A model generated the notes under the pieces. The model did not search any database. It was not told the origin of the DNA and was given only the letters and a program-made list of their open reading frames with translations. A DNA stretch of 64,000 bases from Streptomyces avicenniae (lineage in GTDB: Bacteria; Actinomycetota; Actinomycetes; Streptomycetales; Streptomycetaceae): positions 1 to 64,000 of the forward strand of contig NZ_JOEK01000009.1 in assembly GCF_000719135.1 (NCBI RefSeq), written 5' to 3'. The position numbers were made by a program, and so were the translations under genes. This document shows, in pieces, positions 34,834 through 43,956 of the stretch. The number at the start of each line of letters is the position of its first letter. Position 1 is the first letter of the stretch.

Positions 34834-35784
34834 ATGTGTTACGGATTCTCCGACCACCAGGCACACGCCGCCGCGCAGACGGGAGGGACGGGCCGACGCG
34901 CGCTGCTGCGCGGCGCCGTCGCCGGTGCGGTCGGCCTCGGCGCGACCGCCGCGCTCACCGGGACGGCGGAGGCCGGCTCACGTGGGCGTGGCAGAACGCT
35001 CGTGCCCCGTGACCTCATCAGCATCCAGCTCTACAGCCTGCGGGACGACCTGAACGGCGAGGCCGGGTTCGACGCGACGCTGCGCTCCCTCGCCAGGACG
35101 GGGTACCCGCGCGTCGAGCAGGCCCTGGGCTACTTCGGCCGCTCGGCCGCCGAACTGCGCGCGTTCTACCGGCGTCTCGGCCTGCGCTGCACGTCCAGCC
35201 ACGACGGGATCAGCGGCGACGACGCCGCGTTGGCGACGAAGATCAGCAACGCCCGTACGCTGGGCCAGTCGTACATCAACGTCCCCTACCTGGACTCGCC
35301 CAACCTGGACGACTGGAAGCGCTACGCCGAGCAGATGAACCACGAGGCCGCGGCTGCCCGCCGCGCCGGTATCCGCTACGGCTACCACAACCACGCGCAC
35401 GAGTTCACCCGCGACCTCGGCGGCGGCGTCACCCCGTGGGACGTGCTCACCAGCGAGCTGGACCGCCGCCTCGTCCACCTGGAGATCGACATCTACTGGG
35501 TGGTCACCGGCGGCATCAACAGCGGTGACGGCGTGCGCGACCCGGAGCGCTTCGCCATCGACGTCATCCGCAGCGCCCCGCAGCGCGTCCGCCAGTACCA
35601 CGTGAAGGACCGCGACCCGGTGACCGGCGACATGGCCGACCTGGGCACCGGCATGATCGACTTCGCCCGGATCTTCCGCGCCCACGCGGTCGAGGAGTAC
35701 ATCGTCGAGAACGACACCCCGGACGTCACGCCGCTCCAGACGGCGCGCGTCGGCTACTCCTACCTGCGCAACGTGCGCTGCTGA
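34834..35784 (+). CDS. Tat-exported sugar phosphate isomerase/epimerase-like protein
   Basis: 316 residues from ATG 34834 with AGGAG upstream. The N-terminus carries a twin-arginine signal (TGRRALLRGAVAGAVGLGATAAL). The mature part is an AP-endonuclease-2/xylose-isomerase TIM barrel: ISIQLYSLRDDL, VEQALGYFG, TSSHDGI, YGYHNHAHEF, LEIDIYWVVTGG and QYHVKDRD. Expected to act on a sugar outside the membrane, folded with its metal in the cytoplasm before export. It precedes a secreted PQQ-type dehydrogenase by 133 bp and likely shares the ROK-controlled promoter. Exact reaction unknown. Confidence 0.88.
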   Translation: MCYGFSDHQAHAAAQTGGTGRRALLRGAVAGAVGLGATAALTGTAEAGSRGRGRTLVPRDLISIQLYSLRDDLNGEAGFDATLRSLARTGYPRVEQALGYFGRSAAELRAFYRRLGLRCTSSHDGISGDDAALATKISNARTLGQSYINVPYLDSPNLDDWKRYAEQMNHEAAAARRAGIRYGYHNHAHEFTRDLGGGVTPWDVLTSELDRRLVHLEIDIYWVVTGGINSGDGVRDPERFAIDVIRSAPQRVRQYHVKDRDPVTGDMADLGTGMIDFARIFRAHAVEEYIVENDTPDVTPLQTARVGYSYLRNVRC

Positions 35785-35917
35785 GCGTCTCCCCACGACA
35801 CGACGGCACCACCCCGCCGACCGTTCGCCCCGGTCGGCGGGCGCACGACCCGTACCACCCCGGCGGGCGGTTGACCGCCCGCCGGGCCGCACCACTTGGC
35901 ACGTCTGAAAGGTCGTC

Positions 35918-38047
35918 ATGCGCACCACCCCCACCCTTGCCGCGACAGCGCTCGTGGCAGCGGCGCTGCTGGCATCTCCTCTCACCGCGGTCGCCCACGA
36001 ACCACCCCCCGCCGAACCCGCCCCGGCGGACGAGGCGTTCCAGAAGGTCGTCCTCAACGACACGCCGGGCGAGCCCATCGACCTGGCCGTCCTCCCCGAC
36101 TCCCGTGTCCTGCACACGACCAGGAACGGCCAGCTCTGGCTGAACGACCCGGACACCGGCCTGAACACCCTGGCCGCCGAGCTGGACGTCTACCTCCACG
36201 ACGAGGAGGGCCTCCAGTCGGTCGCCGTCGATCCCGGGTTCAACGGGGTCACCAACCGCTGGGTCTACCTCTACTACGCGCCGCCGATGGACACCCCGGC
36301 GGACGACCCGGCCACCCCCGACGTCAACGAGGGCGACGCGCCGGAGACCGGCACGCCGGAGGACTTCGCGCCGTTCGAGGGCGTCACCCGGCTCTCCCGG
36401 TTCCAGCTGCGCGGCGACAGGCTCGACCTCGGCTCCGAGCAGAAGATCATCGAGGTGGACGCCGACCGGGGGCTGTGCTGCCACGTCGGCGGCGACATCG
36501 CCTTCGACGGCGAGGGCAACCTGTACCTGGCCACCGGCGACGACACCAACCCGTTCTCCTCGGGCGGCTACGCCCCGATCGACGAACGCGCCGACCGCAA
36601 CCCGGCGTTCGACGCGCAGCGCACGGCGGCCAACACGAACGACCTGCGCGGCAAGGTGCTGCGCATCCGCGTCGGCCGGGACGGCTCCTACACCGTGCCG
36701 CGCGGCAACCTCTTCCGGCCGGGCACGCCGGACACGCGGCCCGAGATCTACCTAATGGGCCTGCGCAACCCGTTCCGCGTCGAGGTCAACAGGGACACGG
36801 GCGACCTGTACGTCGCCGACTACTCACCGGACGCGGGCAGCCCCAACCCCGACCGCGGGCCGAACGGGCACGGCAAGTGGTTCGTCGCCAGGGACGCGGG
36901 CAACCACGGCTGGCCGTACTGCGTGACGCCTGAACTGCCTTACATCGACTACGACTTCGCCACGGGCGAGTCCGGCGAGCCGTTCGACTGCGCCGCGCCC
37001 GTCAACGAGTCGCCGCACAACACGGGCCTCACCGAGCTGCCGCCCGTCGAGCAGCCCGACGTGTGGTACCCGGGCGCCGCGTCGTCCGACTTCCCCGAGC
37101 TGGGCACCGGCGGCGTCGCGCCGATGGCGGGGCCCGCGTACGACTGGAGCCCGCTGACCGCGTTCGACCGCACCCCGGTCGCCTGGCCGCGGTCCTACGA
37201 CGGCATCCCGCTCTTCTACGAGTGGACGCGCGACTACATCAAGGCGTTCCCGCTCGACCACCACACCGGTGAGCTGAGCGGCATCGAGGACGTCCTGCCG
37301 TCGATCGACTTCGCCGGGATCATCGACATGGAGTTCGGCCCGGACGGCGCGCTGTACGTCCTGGAGTACGGCAAGGGGTACTTCGCCCAGAACGAGGAGG
37401 CGATGCTCGCCCGCATCGACCACATCGGGCAGGGCGGCAACCACTCGCCGGTCCCGGCGGTCTCGGCCGACGTGACGACGGGGCAGGCGCCGCTGACCGT
37501 GCAGTTCTCCAGCGAGGGCACCGAGGACGCCGAGGGCGACCGGCTGCGCTACGCCTGGGACTTCGACTCCGACGGCCGCGTGGACTCACGCAAGGCCAAC
37601 CCCTCGCACACCTACGACGAGGACGGTGTGTACCGCGCCAGCCTCCAGGTGACGGACGTCGGCGGACGGCACCGTGGCCGCTCGGCGTCGGCCGAGGTCG
37701 AGGTCGTGGTGGGCAACCAGGCGCCGCAGGTCTCGTTCGTCTCCCCGGTGGACGGCCAGGAGTTCTCCTTCGGTGACGCCGTGCAGTTCGAGGTCGCCGT
37801 CACGGACGACCAGGAGGTGGACTGCTCCCGCGTCACGGTGACGTACATCCTGGGCCACGACGAGCACGGCCACCCGCAGTCGTCCGCCTCGGGCTGCTCG
37901 GGCACCATCCAGACCGGCCACCCCGAGGGCCACGAGGGCGAGGACAACCTGTCCGGCGTCTTCAACGCCACCTACACCGACCCGGGCACGGACGGCCTGC
38001 CGCCGCTGACCGGGAGCGCCGAGGTGATCCTCACCCCGGTGGACTGA
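35918..38047 (+). CDS. secreted PQQ-type sugar dehydrogenase with PKD domain
   Basis: 709 residues from ATG 35918 (GAAAGG upstream). A Sec signal peptide (LAATALVAAALLASPLTAVAHE) is followed by a six-bladed propeller of the GSDH/SGL type: GLQSVAVDPGF, CCHVGGDIAFDGEGNLYLATGDDTN, GKVLRIRV, IYLMGLRNPFR, HGWPYC and DMEFGPDGALYVLEYG. A PKD domain follows (APLTVQFSSEGTEDAEGDRLRYAW, about residues 510-590), then a C-terminal beta-rich carbohydrate-binding-like region. Acts outside the cell on sugars, presumably with PQQ or as a hydrolase-like binder. Ends in a strong terminator. Confidence 0.88.
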   Translation: MRTTPTLAATALVAAALLASPLTAVAHEPPPAEPAPADEAFQKVVLNDTPGEPIDLAVLPDSRVLHTTRNGQLWLNDPDTGLNTLAAELDVYLHDEEGLQSVAVDPGFNGVTNRWVYLYYAPPMDTPADDPATPDVNEGDAPETGTPEDFAPFEGVTRLSRFQLRGDRLDLGSEQKIIEVDADRGLCCHVGGDIAFDGEGNLYLATGDDTNPFSSGGYAPIDERADRNPAFDAQRTAANTNDLRGKVLRIRVGRDGSYTVPRGNLFRPGTPDTRPEIYLMGLRNPFRVEVNRDTGDLYVADYSPDAGSPNPDRGPNGHGKWFVARDAGNHGWPYCVTPELPYIDYDFATGESGEPFDCAAPVNESPHNTGLTELPPVEQPDVWYPGAASSDFPELGTGGVAPMAGPAYDWSPLTAFDRTPVAWPRSYDGIPLFYEWTRDYIKAFPLDHHTGELSGIEDVLPSIDFAGIIDMEFGPDGALYVLEYGKGYFAQNEEAMLARIDHIGQGGNHSPVPAVSADVTTGQAPLTVQFSSEGTEDAEGDRLRYAWDFDSDGRVDSRKANPSHTYDEDGVYRASLQVTDVGGRHRGRSASAEVEVVVGNQAPQVSFVSPVDGQEFSFGDAVQFEVAVTDDQEVDCSRVTVTYILGHDEHGHPQSSASGCSGTIQTGHPEGHEGEDNLSGVFNATYTDPGTDGLPPLTGSAEVILTPVD

Positions 38048-38065
38048 CCACTGTCCGCACCCCCC

Positions 38066-38104
38066 ACGCGTGCCGCCCGGTTTCCCCCACCGGGCGGCAC
38101 GCGT
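38066..38104 (+). terminator. rho-independent-type hairpin
   Basis: ACGCGTGCCGCCCGGT (38066-38081) pairs perfectly with 38089-38104 around a 7-nt loop. It ends the secreted dehydrogenase transcript 18 bp after its stop. A short CTTTCC follows. Confidence 0.9.
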
Positions 38105-38260
38105 CTTTCCTGGGGTGAGGTGTGCAGACAGGACCAGTCGGTTCTCCGGAAGCCGAGCCGGTACCCGACAACGCCGCCACCCCGGACTCGCACCGCGTGA
38201 CGGAAGCTACGCCGCACGCTCCCGGGAAGCGTGGCTTCTCGGACTCCGCGGCAAAGAACG

Positions 38261-39190
38261 CTAAGCGCCGCCTTCCGCTTGCTCCAGTGCCGCCCGGGCC
38301 TCGCTCGTCCACAAGGCGTACCTGTGCTCGGGCGGCAGGCTGTCCAGACCGTGTCTGAGGTGTTCGGCCGCCTGCCCCCGCCTGCCGAGGTTGAGGTAGA
38401 CGTGACCGATCGGCAGTGACAGCCATTCCACCGTCAGCCAGTACGACGTTCCGGGCACTTCACTGTCGGCCGCCTTGTCCCGCAGCTGCTCCATTTCCGC
38501 CAACAGCTTCTCGGCCTCCTTGCGGCGCCCGAGCACCGCCAGGGCCGAAGCGGATTGCGCACCGTTGACGACTTTCTGCCTGAGCGCATCGGCGCCGATG
38601 TGAGCCGCGGTGAAGTACCGATGAACGGCGCGCCATTGGCCCTTCTGCCGCGCGATGTTCCCTTTGAGGTTGTACGCCTGCGCGATCAGGGCGGGATTGT
38701 CGATGTCATCGGCCAGCTCGATGGACTCGTCGAGAAAGTCCCCCGCTCGCGCGTACTTGCCGATCTGGATGTTCAGCCATCCCGCGAATTGACTCGCTTC
38801 GGAAGCGACTTCGCACAGCAGATCACGATGAACGCCTTGAGTCCCGCGCAGCATGGTCAACAGCGCGTCACGCTGTGCCTCTGCCGCTCCGAGCAGCGGC
38901 ACCGGTCCCACCACGTCGTCGGCTCGCCGCTGGGCAGCCAGGGCCTCCGCGAGAACACGGACGGCCGCCTTGTCCGCCCGCGTCGGGTGCGCCGCCGCGT
39001 AGCTGACACGTTCGTCCTCGTCGGTGAAGTCCAGTGCGTCGGCCAGTGTGCGCACCAGGTCTCCTGACGGCTTCTGGATGCCACGCAGGGCGCGAGAGAT
39101 GTACGCGGCGTCGTAGTGGGTGCGGCGAGCCATCTCACGCACGGAGACGGCCCGCCGGGTCATGGCCGCCCTGATCTCCTCGATGTTCAC
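38261..39190 (-). CDS. XRE-family regulator with TPR-like C-terminal domain
   Basis: 309 residues from GTG 39190. The HTH covers residues ~1-60: AMTRRAVSVREMARRTHYDAAYISRALRGIQKPSGDLVRTLADAL. The remainder is alpha-helical with TPR-like repeats (NIQIGKYARAGDFLDESIELADD, AYNLKGNIARQKGQW, GHVYLNLGRRGQAAEHLRHGL). This resembles Streptomyces regulators that sense small peptides or proteins. A TTGACT-15 bp-TACGCT element ends six bases before the GTG, so the mRNA is probably leaderless. It is divergent from two small hypothetical genes. Confidence 0.85.
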   Translation of the reverse strand: MNIEEIRAAMTRRAVSVREMARRTHYDAAYISRALRGIQKPSGDLVRTLADALDFTDEDERVSYAAAHPTRADKAAVRVLAEALAAQRRADDVVGPVPLLGAAEAQRDALLTMLRGTQGVHRDLLCEVASEASQFAGWLNIQIGKYARAGDFLDESIELADDIDNPALIAQAYNLKGNIARQKGQWRAVHRYFTAAHIGADALRQKVVNGAQSASALAVLGRRKEAEKLLAEMEQLRDKAADSEVPGTSYWLTVEWLSLPIGHVYLNLGRRGQAAEHLRHGLDSLPPEHRYALWTSEARAALEQAEGGA

Positions 39191-39360
39191 ACTCTCAGCG
39201 TAGGGCCGACCACGACCAGTCAACAGTCAACGGCGGCCGGTCAACGGCGAAGCCGATGCGATGCGGCGAGCCGAAGCGTTCGATCACGACGAACGCACCC
39301 CCGCGGCCGTGCGACCGGCCCGGGGGCATGGGCGACCTGACGTGATGAAAACAGGTGACC

Positions 39361-39543
39361 GTGAATCAGGCTACGACGCCTGAAGAGGCGGGGAACAGCG
39401 GTTCGGGTGACGAGGACGCCACGATGTTCGTGGGCGGACAACTCGTGACGGATGCCGAGGGACGCACCGGCCGTGTGATGGACACCTTGGGTGGACACGT
39501 CTCCCTGCGGCCCGTGGGAGGCGTGAGGCGGGGGCGCGGATGA
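39361..39543 (+). CDS. small hypothetical protein
   Basis: 60 residues from GTG 39361 (AGG five bases upstream; GTG 39355 also possible). Acidic N-terminus, then FVGGQLVTDAEGRTGRVMDTLGGHVSLRPVGG, which resembles a short beta-barrel. Family not recognised. ATGA overlap with the next gene and divergence from the XRE regulator suggest a regulator-controlled pair. Confidence 0.7.
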   Translation: MNQATTPEEAGNSGSGDEDATMFVGGQLVTDAEGRTGRVMDTLGGHVSLRPVGGVRRGRG

Positions 39544-39911
39544 CCGACCCCGTGTTCGTCTGTGGCGCGCGCATCACCGTGCTCGCGCACCCCACCGCGC
39601 CACGCGAGGTGATCGGGATGAAGCTCAGGTGCCGCTGCGCCGAGCACCCCGCCACCACGCCGCATCACGATTTCGCCGGTGAGGCGGAGCGGCCGGGGCC
39701 GTTTGCCGTGTGGGCCAGGTGGCGGGACGAGACGTCACGCCCCGTTCTCGGGGAGCTCGCGGACTGCCTCCTGGAAGAGGGGCGGGAGGACACCCGGCGT
39801 TACTGCGTGCTCTTCTCCGGCCACGCGCCGCCGTGTTCCTGGCAGATCCACGACCCCGAGCAGCAGGCGGAATCGCTGCTCGCCGCACTCGGCATCGACT
39901 GGAGGGAGTGA
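39540..39911 (+). CDS. hypothetical protein, 123 residues
   Basis: Starts at ATG 39540, coupled to the previous gene. Contains four cysteines (FVCGAR, CRCAEH, LADCLL) plus YCVLFSGHAPPCSWQIHD. No family recognised; no signal peptide or membrane helix. Probably works with the preceding 60-residue protein. Confidence 0.75.
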   Translation: MTDPVFVCGARITVLAHPTAPREVIGMKLRCRCAEHPATTPHHDFAGEAERPGPFAVWARWRDETSRPVLGELADCLLEEGREDTRRYCVLFSGHAPPCSWQIHDPEQQAESLLAALGIDWRE

Positions 39912-39929
39912 CCGAGGGAGGAGTGGCAC

Positions 39930-40123
<194 letters not shown>

Positions 40124-40768
40124 CTACGGCCGGGTGAAGGTCATGTGCGTCACGCCGCTGGGGGTGGTCACGGACTCGACCTGGAAGCGTTCGTCCAGTC
40201 CTTCGAGCCCGTCCCACAGGCGCTCGCCGCGGCCCAGGACGATCGGGACGACGGCGATGTGCAGGTGATCGACGAGGTCCTCGGCGAGGAACTGGCGGAC
40301 CGTGGTCGGCCCGCCGCCGATCCTCACGTCCAGGCCGCCCGCGGCCTCGCGCGCCTGGCGGAGCGCCTCCTGCGGCGTGGCGTCGATGAAGTGGAACGTG
40401 GTGCCGCCCTCCATCTCCACCGAGGGGCGGGGGTGGTGGGTCAGGACGAACACGGGTGTGTGGAAAGGCGGGTTGGTCCCCCACCAGCCGTTCCAGTCAT
40501 GGTTCTCCCACGGCCCACGCTCGGCACCGAACTTGTTGCGGCCCATGATCTCCGCCCCGACACCGACGTTCCAGGTGTGGGCGACAGCCTCATCGACCCC
40601 GGTGCTCCCGTCCTCGTTGCCCTGCATCCGCTGGCAGGTCCTGGTCGGGAAGAACCATTCGTGGAGTCGATGACCGGCGTGGCCGAACGGATCTTCGAGG
40701 GTCTGCCCCTCACCCGTGGCGAAGCCGTCGATGGAGACGGAGAAGTTGTGCACCCTCACACGGGACAT
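40124..40768 (-). CDS. dihydrofolate-reductase/RibD-C family protein
   Basis: 214 residues from ATG 40768 with TAGGAG upstream. Motifs: MSRVRVHNFSVSIDGFATG at the N-terminus, MGRNKFG, PVFVLTHHPRPSVEMEGGTTFHF and RIGGGPTTVRQFLAEDLVDHLHIAVVPIVLGRGERLW, typical of the RibD C-terminal fold that binds NADPH. Many Streptomyces paralogues have unknown substrates. It is divergent from an HxlR regulator with two shared operators between them. Confidence 0.9.
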   Translation of the reverse strand: MSRVRVHNFSVSIDGFATGEGQTLEDPFGHAGHRLHEWFFPTRTCQRMQGNEDGSTGVDEAVAHTWNVGVGAEIMGRNKFGAERGPWENHDWNGWWGTNPPFHTPVFVLTHHPRPSVEMEGGTTFHFIDATPQEALRQAREAAGGLDVRIGGGPTTVRQFLAEDLVDHLHIAVVPIVLGRGERLWDGLEGLDERFQVESVTTPSGVTHMTFTRP

Positions 40769-40793
40769 GGCGTGGCTCCTACCCTCGATGGAT

Positions 40794-40814
40794 GTGATTG
40801 CTAACTGCAATCAC
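40794..40814. promoter_or_regulatory. HxlR operator 1
   Basis: GTGATTGC (40794-40801), TAACT, GCAATCAC (40807-40814) is a perfect 8-bp inverted repeat, located 26 bp upstream of the reductase start. Confidence 0.8.
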
Positions 40815-40837
40815 CTGCGGGGACGAGCGTAGGCTCG

Positions 40838-40858
40838 GTGGTGGCAGAATGCAATCAC
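40838..40858. promoter_or_regulatory. HxlR operator 2
   Basis: GTGGTGGC, AGAAT, GCAATCAC has the same geometry as operator 1 and matches it in 14 of 16 arm positions. It lies just before the ribosome site of the HxlR gene; the centres are 44 bp apart, about four helical turns. Confidence 0.7.
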
Positions 40859-40869
40859 TGGAGGTGGGC

Positions 40870-41391
40870 ATGCGAGACGAGCCGCGGTCCGGGTGTGCGA
40901 TCAACGCGGCGGTGGAGGCGCTCGGGGACCAGTGGAGTCTCATCGTGCTGCGCGACGTGATCTTCGGTGGGCGCCGCCACTTCCGCGAGCTGCTCACCCA
41001 CTCCACGGAGGGCATCGCGTCGAACATCCTCAGCAGCCGCCTCAAGGCCCTCGTCGTCGGTGGTCTGCTCACGCAGGAGGAGGCCGGGCGCGGACGACGC
41101 GCGACCTACAGCCTCACCGAGGCGGGCATCCAGACCGTCCCGCTCATGGTCGCGCTCGGCTCCTGGGGGATGCGCCACCGCCCCACGTCCCACGAACTGA
41201 CAGTTCGCGCACGCCTGTTGGAGGAGGGTGGGCCGTCCTTCCAGGAAGACCTGATGGACGAACTGCGCGAGGTGCACCTCGGCATCCCCCGCCCGCACCC
41301 CGACCGCCCGCTGGCCTCCACAGCCCTCCGGGCAGCCTACGAACGCGCCCTCGCGGAGGCGCCTGATCACCAAGGGACGCCGTCCGCCTGA
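40870..41391 (+). CDS. HxlR-family transcriptional regulator
   Basis: 173 residues from ATG 40870 with GGAGGT upstream. The winged-helix domain reads CAINAAVEALGDQWSLIVLRDVIFGGRRHFRELL and GIASNILSSRLKALVVGGLL, the standard HxlR signature including the first Cys. The C-terminal extension of ~60 residues is longer than in minimal family members. It probably represses itself and the divergent reductase through the two palindromes. Confidence 0.93.
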   Translation: MRDEPRSGCAINAAVEALGDQWSLIVLRDVIFGGRRHFRELLTHSTEGIASNILSSRLKALVVGGLLTQEEAGRGRRATYSLTEAGIQTVPLMVALGSWGMRHRPTSHELTVRARLLEEGGPSFQEDLMDELREVHLGIPRPHPDRPLASTALRAAYERALAEAPDHQGTPSA

Positions 41392-41448
41392 GACGGAGCG
41401 GCCGGATGGCGACGGCGCGCGGGACGGCCGAAGCCGGGGCGCCGGGGG

Positions 41449-41868
41449 CTACGCGAGGATGTCGCCGTCCACGTAGACCCAGGCGCCGTCGTAGCGCGTG
41501 AAGCGGCTGCGTTCGTGGAGCGCGCCGGGGCGGCCCGCGGCGCGGTAGTGGGCGCGGAACGTGACGGTGCCGGTGGCGTGGAAGGCCGTGCCGTCGTCGG
41601 CGGCCAGGATCTCCAGGCCGGTCCAGCGCGTGCCCCCGTCGAGGTCGAGCACGGCGGGACGCGTGTCCGGGTGCCACGTGCGCAGCAGGTAGGCGGCGTC
41701 GCCCTGGACGAACGCGCTGTAGCGCGAGCGCATCAGCGCCTCGGCCGTGGGCGCGGCGGCCTCGCCCCGGTGCGCACGGCCGCAGCAGGCCGCGTACGCC
41801 TCGGGTCCGCCGCAGGGGCAGGCGGTGGGCGGCTGGGGGCGGGGGCTGCGTCGGGCCATGGTGACCAT
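41449..41868 (-). CDS. YchJ-like SEC-C motif protein (UPF0225)
   Basis: 139 residues from ATG 41868 (ATG 41859 is equally possible; neither has a clear ribosome site). An N-terminal SEC-C zinc motif (CPCGGPEAYAACCGRAH) is followed by the NTF2-like YchJ domain: TAEALMRSRYSAFVQGDAAYLLRTWHP and GLEILAADDGTAFHATGTVTFRAHYR. Family function is not established. Single gene next to the RiPP regulator. Confidence 0.92.
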   Translation of the reverse strand: MVTMARRSPRPQPPTACPCGGPEAYAACCGRAHRGEAAAPTAEALMRSRYSAFVQGDAAYLLRTWHPDTRPAVLDLDGGTRWTGLEILAADDGTAFHATGTVTFRAHYRAAGRPGALHERSRFTRYDGAWVYVDGDILA

Positions 41869-42076
41869 TGTGCCGGTGTGCGGGGTGGGCCGGGCGGGGC
41901 GGGTGTGTCCGGCCGGGGTGGTCCGGGGGACGGTTGTCGCCGCATGCCCGATCTGGCAGCAAGCTGCCTGCGCGGTCTGCAACTTGCGGACGCGACTGGC
42001 CCTCCACCGCCGGACTCAACGCGGGTAGCGTCGGTGCCCACGGCAGATTCCTGGCTCCGCTGAGCGCCGCAGGAGG

Positions 42077-43951
42077 ATGACGGATGACACTCCCCCCACC
42101 CCCGGCCCCCCACCTCCTTCCGCCGTCGCCCGGCGGACGGCGGTAGTGGCCGTGCGGTTCCAGATCCTCGGGCCGCTGAGCATCACCGACGGGACGGAAA
42201 CCGTCGTGCTCCAGCCGTCCAAGCCCGCCAACCTGCTGGCCGCGCTGCTGCTGCGGTCGGGCACCATCGTGTCGGCCGACCACCTCCAGCGGATGGTCTG
42301 GGGCGACGAGCAGCCCGCGACCGCCCGCGCCTCGCTCCAGACCTGCGTGCTGCGCCTGCGGCGCCTGTTCGCCAAGCACGCCGTGCTCGGCACCCCGATC
42401 GAGGCCGTGCCGGGCGGCTACCGCATCAGCGCCGACGCGCGCTCGCTCGACCTGGTGGACTTCCGCGAGCGCGCCAGGCGGGCCACGCGGTCGGACGGCG
42501 GGCCGGAGGCCGAACTCGTCGCGCTGCGCGAGGCGCTGGCGCTGTGGCAGGGGTCGCTGCTGGCCAACGTCCGCTCCGAGCTGATGCATCGGGACGAGGT
42601 GCCCCGGCTGCGCGAGGAGCGGCTGCGCATCGTGGAGCGCGTCTGCGACCTGTACCTGACGCTCGGCCACTGCGGGCAGGCGCTCGTGGAGCTGTGGAGC
42701 CTCACGCGGGCGCACCCGGGGCACGGGCGGTTCCGCGAGCAGTTGATCGAGGCGCTGTACCGCACGGGGCGGCAGACGGAGGCGCTGGCGGAGTACCGCC
42801 GGTTCAAGGGCTTCCTGTTGGAGTCGCTGGGCCTCGACCCGTCGCCCGGACTGCGGAAGTTGGAGCTGGCGATCCTGCGCGGGGACGACCTGGGCCCCGC
42901 CGCGGGGCCGCCCGTGCGGGCGCTGCCCGCCGCGCAGCCCGTCGCCGTACGGCGGGTGGAGCAGGCGCCGCCGCAAGGGCCGCCGCCCGTGCCGTGGTTC
43001 ACCGGCAGATCGGCGGAAGTCGCCGCGCTGACAGAGCGGTTGGGACGTGAGCCGGGCGGGGCCGGCGGCCCGGTGACCGAGTTGGTGTGCGGGGCGCCCG
43101 GCATCGGCAAGACGGCGCTCGCGCAGCAGGCGGCGTACCTGCTGCGGGACCGGTTCCCCGGCGGGCGGCTCGTGCTGCGCATGACGGGCCCCGACGGCGC
43201 GCCGCGTCCGGCCGCCGAGGCGGCGGCCGAAGTCGCCACGCTCCTGCCCGCGTTCGGCCGGGCGGGGGCGCCGCGCGCGCTGCTGGTGCTGGACGACGTG
43301 ACGGACGCGGAGCAGGCGCGTCCGCTGCTGCCGCCGGGCGGCGACGGCGCGGTGGTCGTCACGAGCAGGCTGGGCCTCGCCGGGCTGATCGCGACGCACG
43401 GCGGGCGGGTGCAGCGCCTCGACACGTTCCCGCCGCGCGAATCGCTCGACCTGCTCGCGTCCGTCCTGGGCGCCGAGCGGGTGGCCGCGGGGACGGCCGG
43501 TGCCGCCGCGCTGGCCGCCGCCTGCGGCCACCACCCGCTCGCGCTGGTGATCGCGGCGGCGCGGCTGCTGACGCGGCCCGCGCTGAGCATGGAGGACGGC
43601 GTGCGGTGGATCGCGGCCGACCCGCTGTCCCGGCTGTCCCTGGAGGACGACCCGCGCATGTCCGTCCCGCGCGTGCTGCGGGAGGCGCTGGGCCGACCCG
43701 ACGCCGCGCTCGCCGACGCGTTCCTGACCCTGGGCGGGCTGCCGTCCGCCCGGTTCGGCGCGGCCGACGCGGCACGGCTGCTGGGCCTGCCGGAGACGGA
43801 GGCGGACCGCGTGCTCGAACGGCTCGTGGCCGCGGGGCTGTTGGAGGACGGCCCGCCGGGCCCTTACCGCATGCACGGGCTGCTGCGCCTGTACGCGCGC
43901 CACGCCCGCCACGCCGGCAGTGACCGGCTCCGACCGAGACAGAAGGTGTGA
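42077..43951 (+). CDS. SARP-family activator with NB-ARC-like ATPase domain
   Basis: Up to 624 residues. ATG 42077 directly abuts AGGAGG, too close for initiation; GTG 42146 or 42152 (VRFQILGPL) would give the usual SARP N-terminus. OmpR-type DNA-binding domain: FQILGPLSITDGTETVVLQPSKPANLLAALLL and ASLQTCVLRLRRLF. Bacterial transcriptional activation domain: ARSLDLVDFRERARRA to LGLDPSPGLRKLELAIL. An ATPase half with P-loop GAPGIGKTAL and LVLDDV follows, but no long TPR array, so it is shorter than AfsR. SARPs activate antibiotic clusters by binding direct repeats near -35; a matching 11-bp-period repeat precedes the precursor gene. Confidence 0.92.
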   Translation: MTDDTPPTPGPPPPSAVARRTAVVAVRFQILGPLSITDGTETVVLQPSKPANLLAALLLRSGTIVSADHLQRMVWGDEQPATARASLQTCVLRLRRLFAKHAVLGTPIEAVPGGYRISADARSLDLVDFRERARRATRSDGGPEAELVALREALALWQGSLLANVRSELMHRDEVPRLREERLRIVERVCDLYLTLGHCGQALVELWSLTRAHPGHGRFREQLIEALYRTGRQTEALAEYRRFKGFLLESLGLDPSPGLRKLELAILRGDDLGPAAGPPVRALPAAQPVAVRRVEQAPPQGPPPVPWFTGRSAEVAALTERLGREPGGAGGPVTELVCGAPGIGKTALAQQAAYLLRDRFPGGRLVLRMTGPDGAPRPAAEAAAEVATLLPAFGRAGAPRALLVLDDVTDAEQARPLLPPGGDGAVVVTSRLGLAGLIATHGGRVQRLDTFPPRESLDLLASVLGAERVAAGTAGAAALAAACGHHPLALVIAAARLLTRPALSMEDGVRWIAADPLSRLSLEDDPRMSVPRVLREALGRPDAALADAFLTLGGLPSARFGAADAARLLGLPETEADRVLERLVAAGLLEDGPPGPYRMHGLLRLYARHARHAGSDRLRPRQKV

Positions 43952-43956
43952 CACGG

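Noticed and set aside
41955..41968. GGCAGC-AA-GCTGCC inverted repeat upstream of the SARP gene
   Set aside because: Six-base arms are common at this GC content and no second copy was seen; too weak to call an operator.
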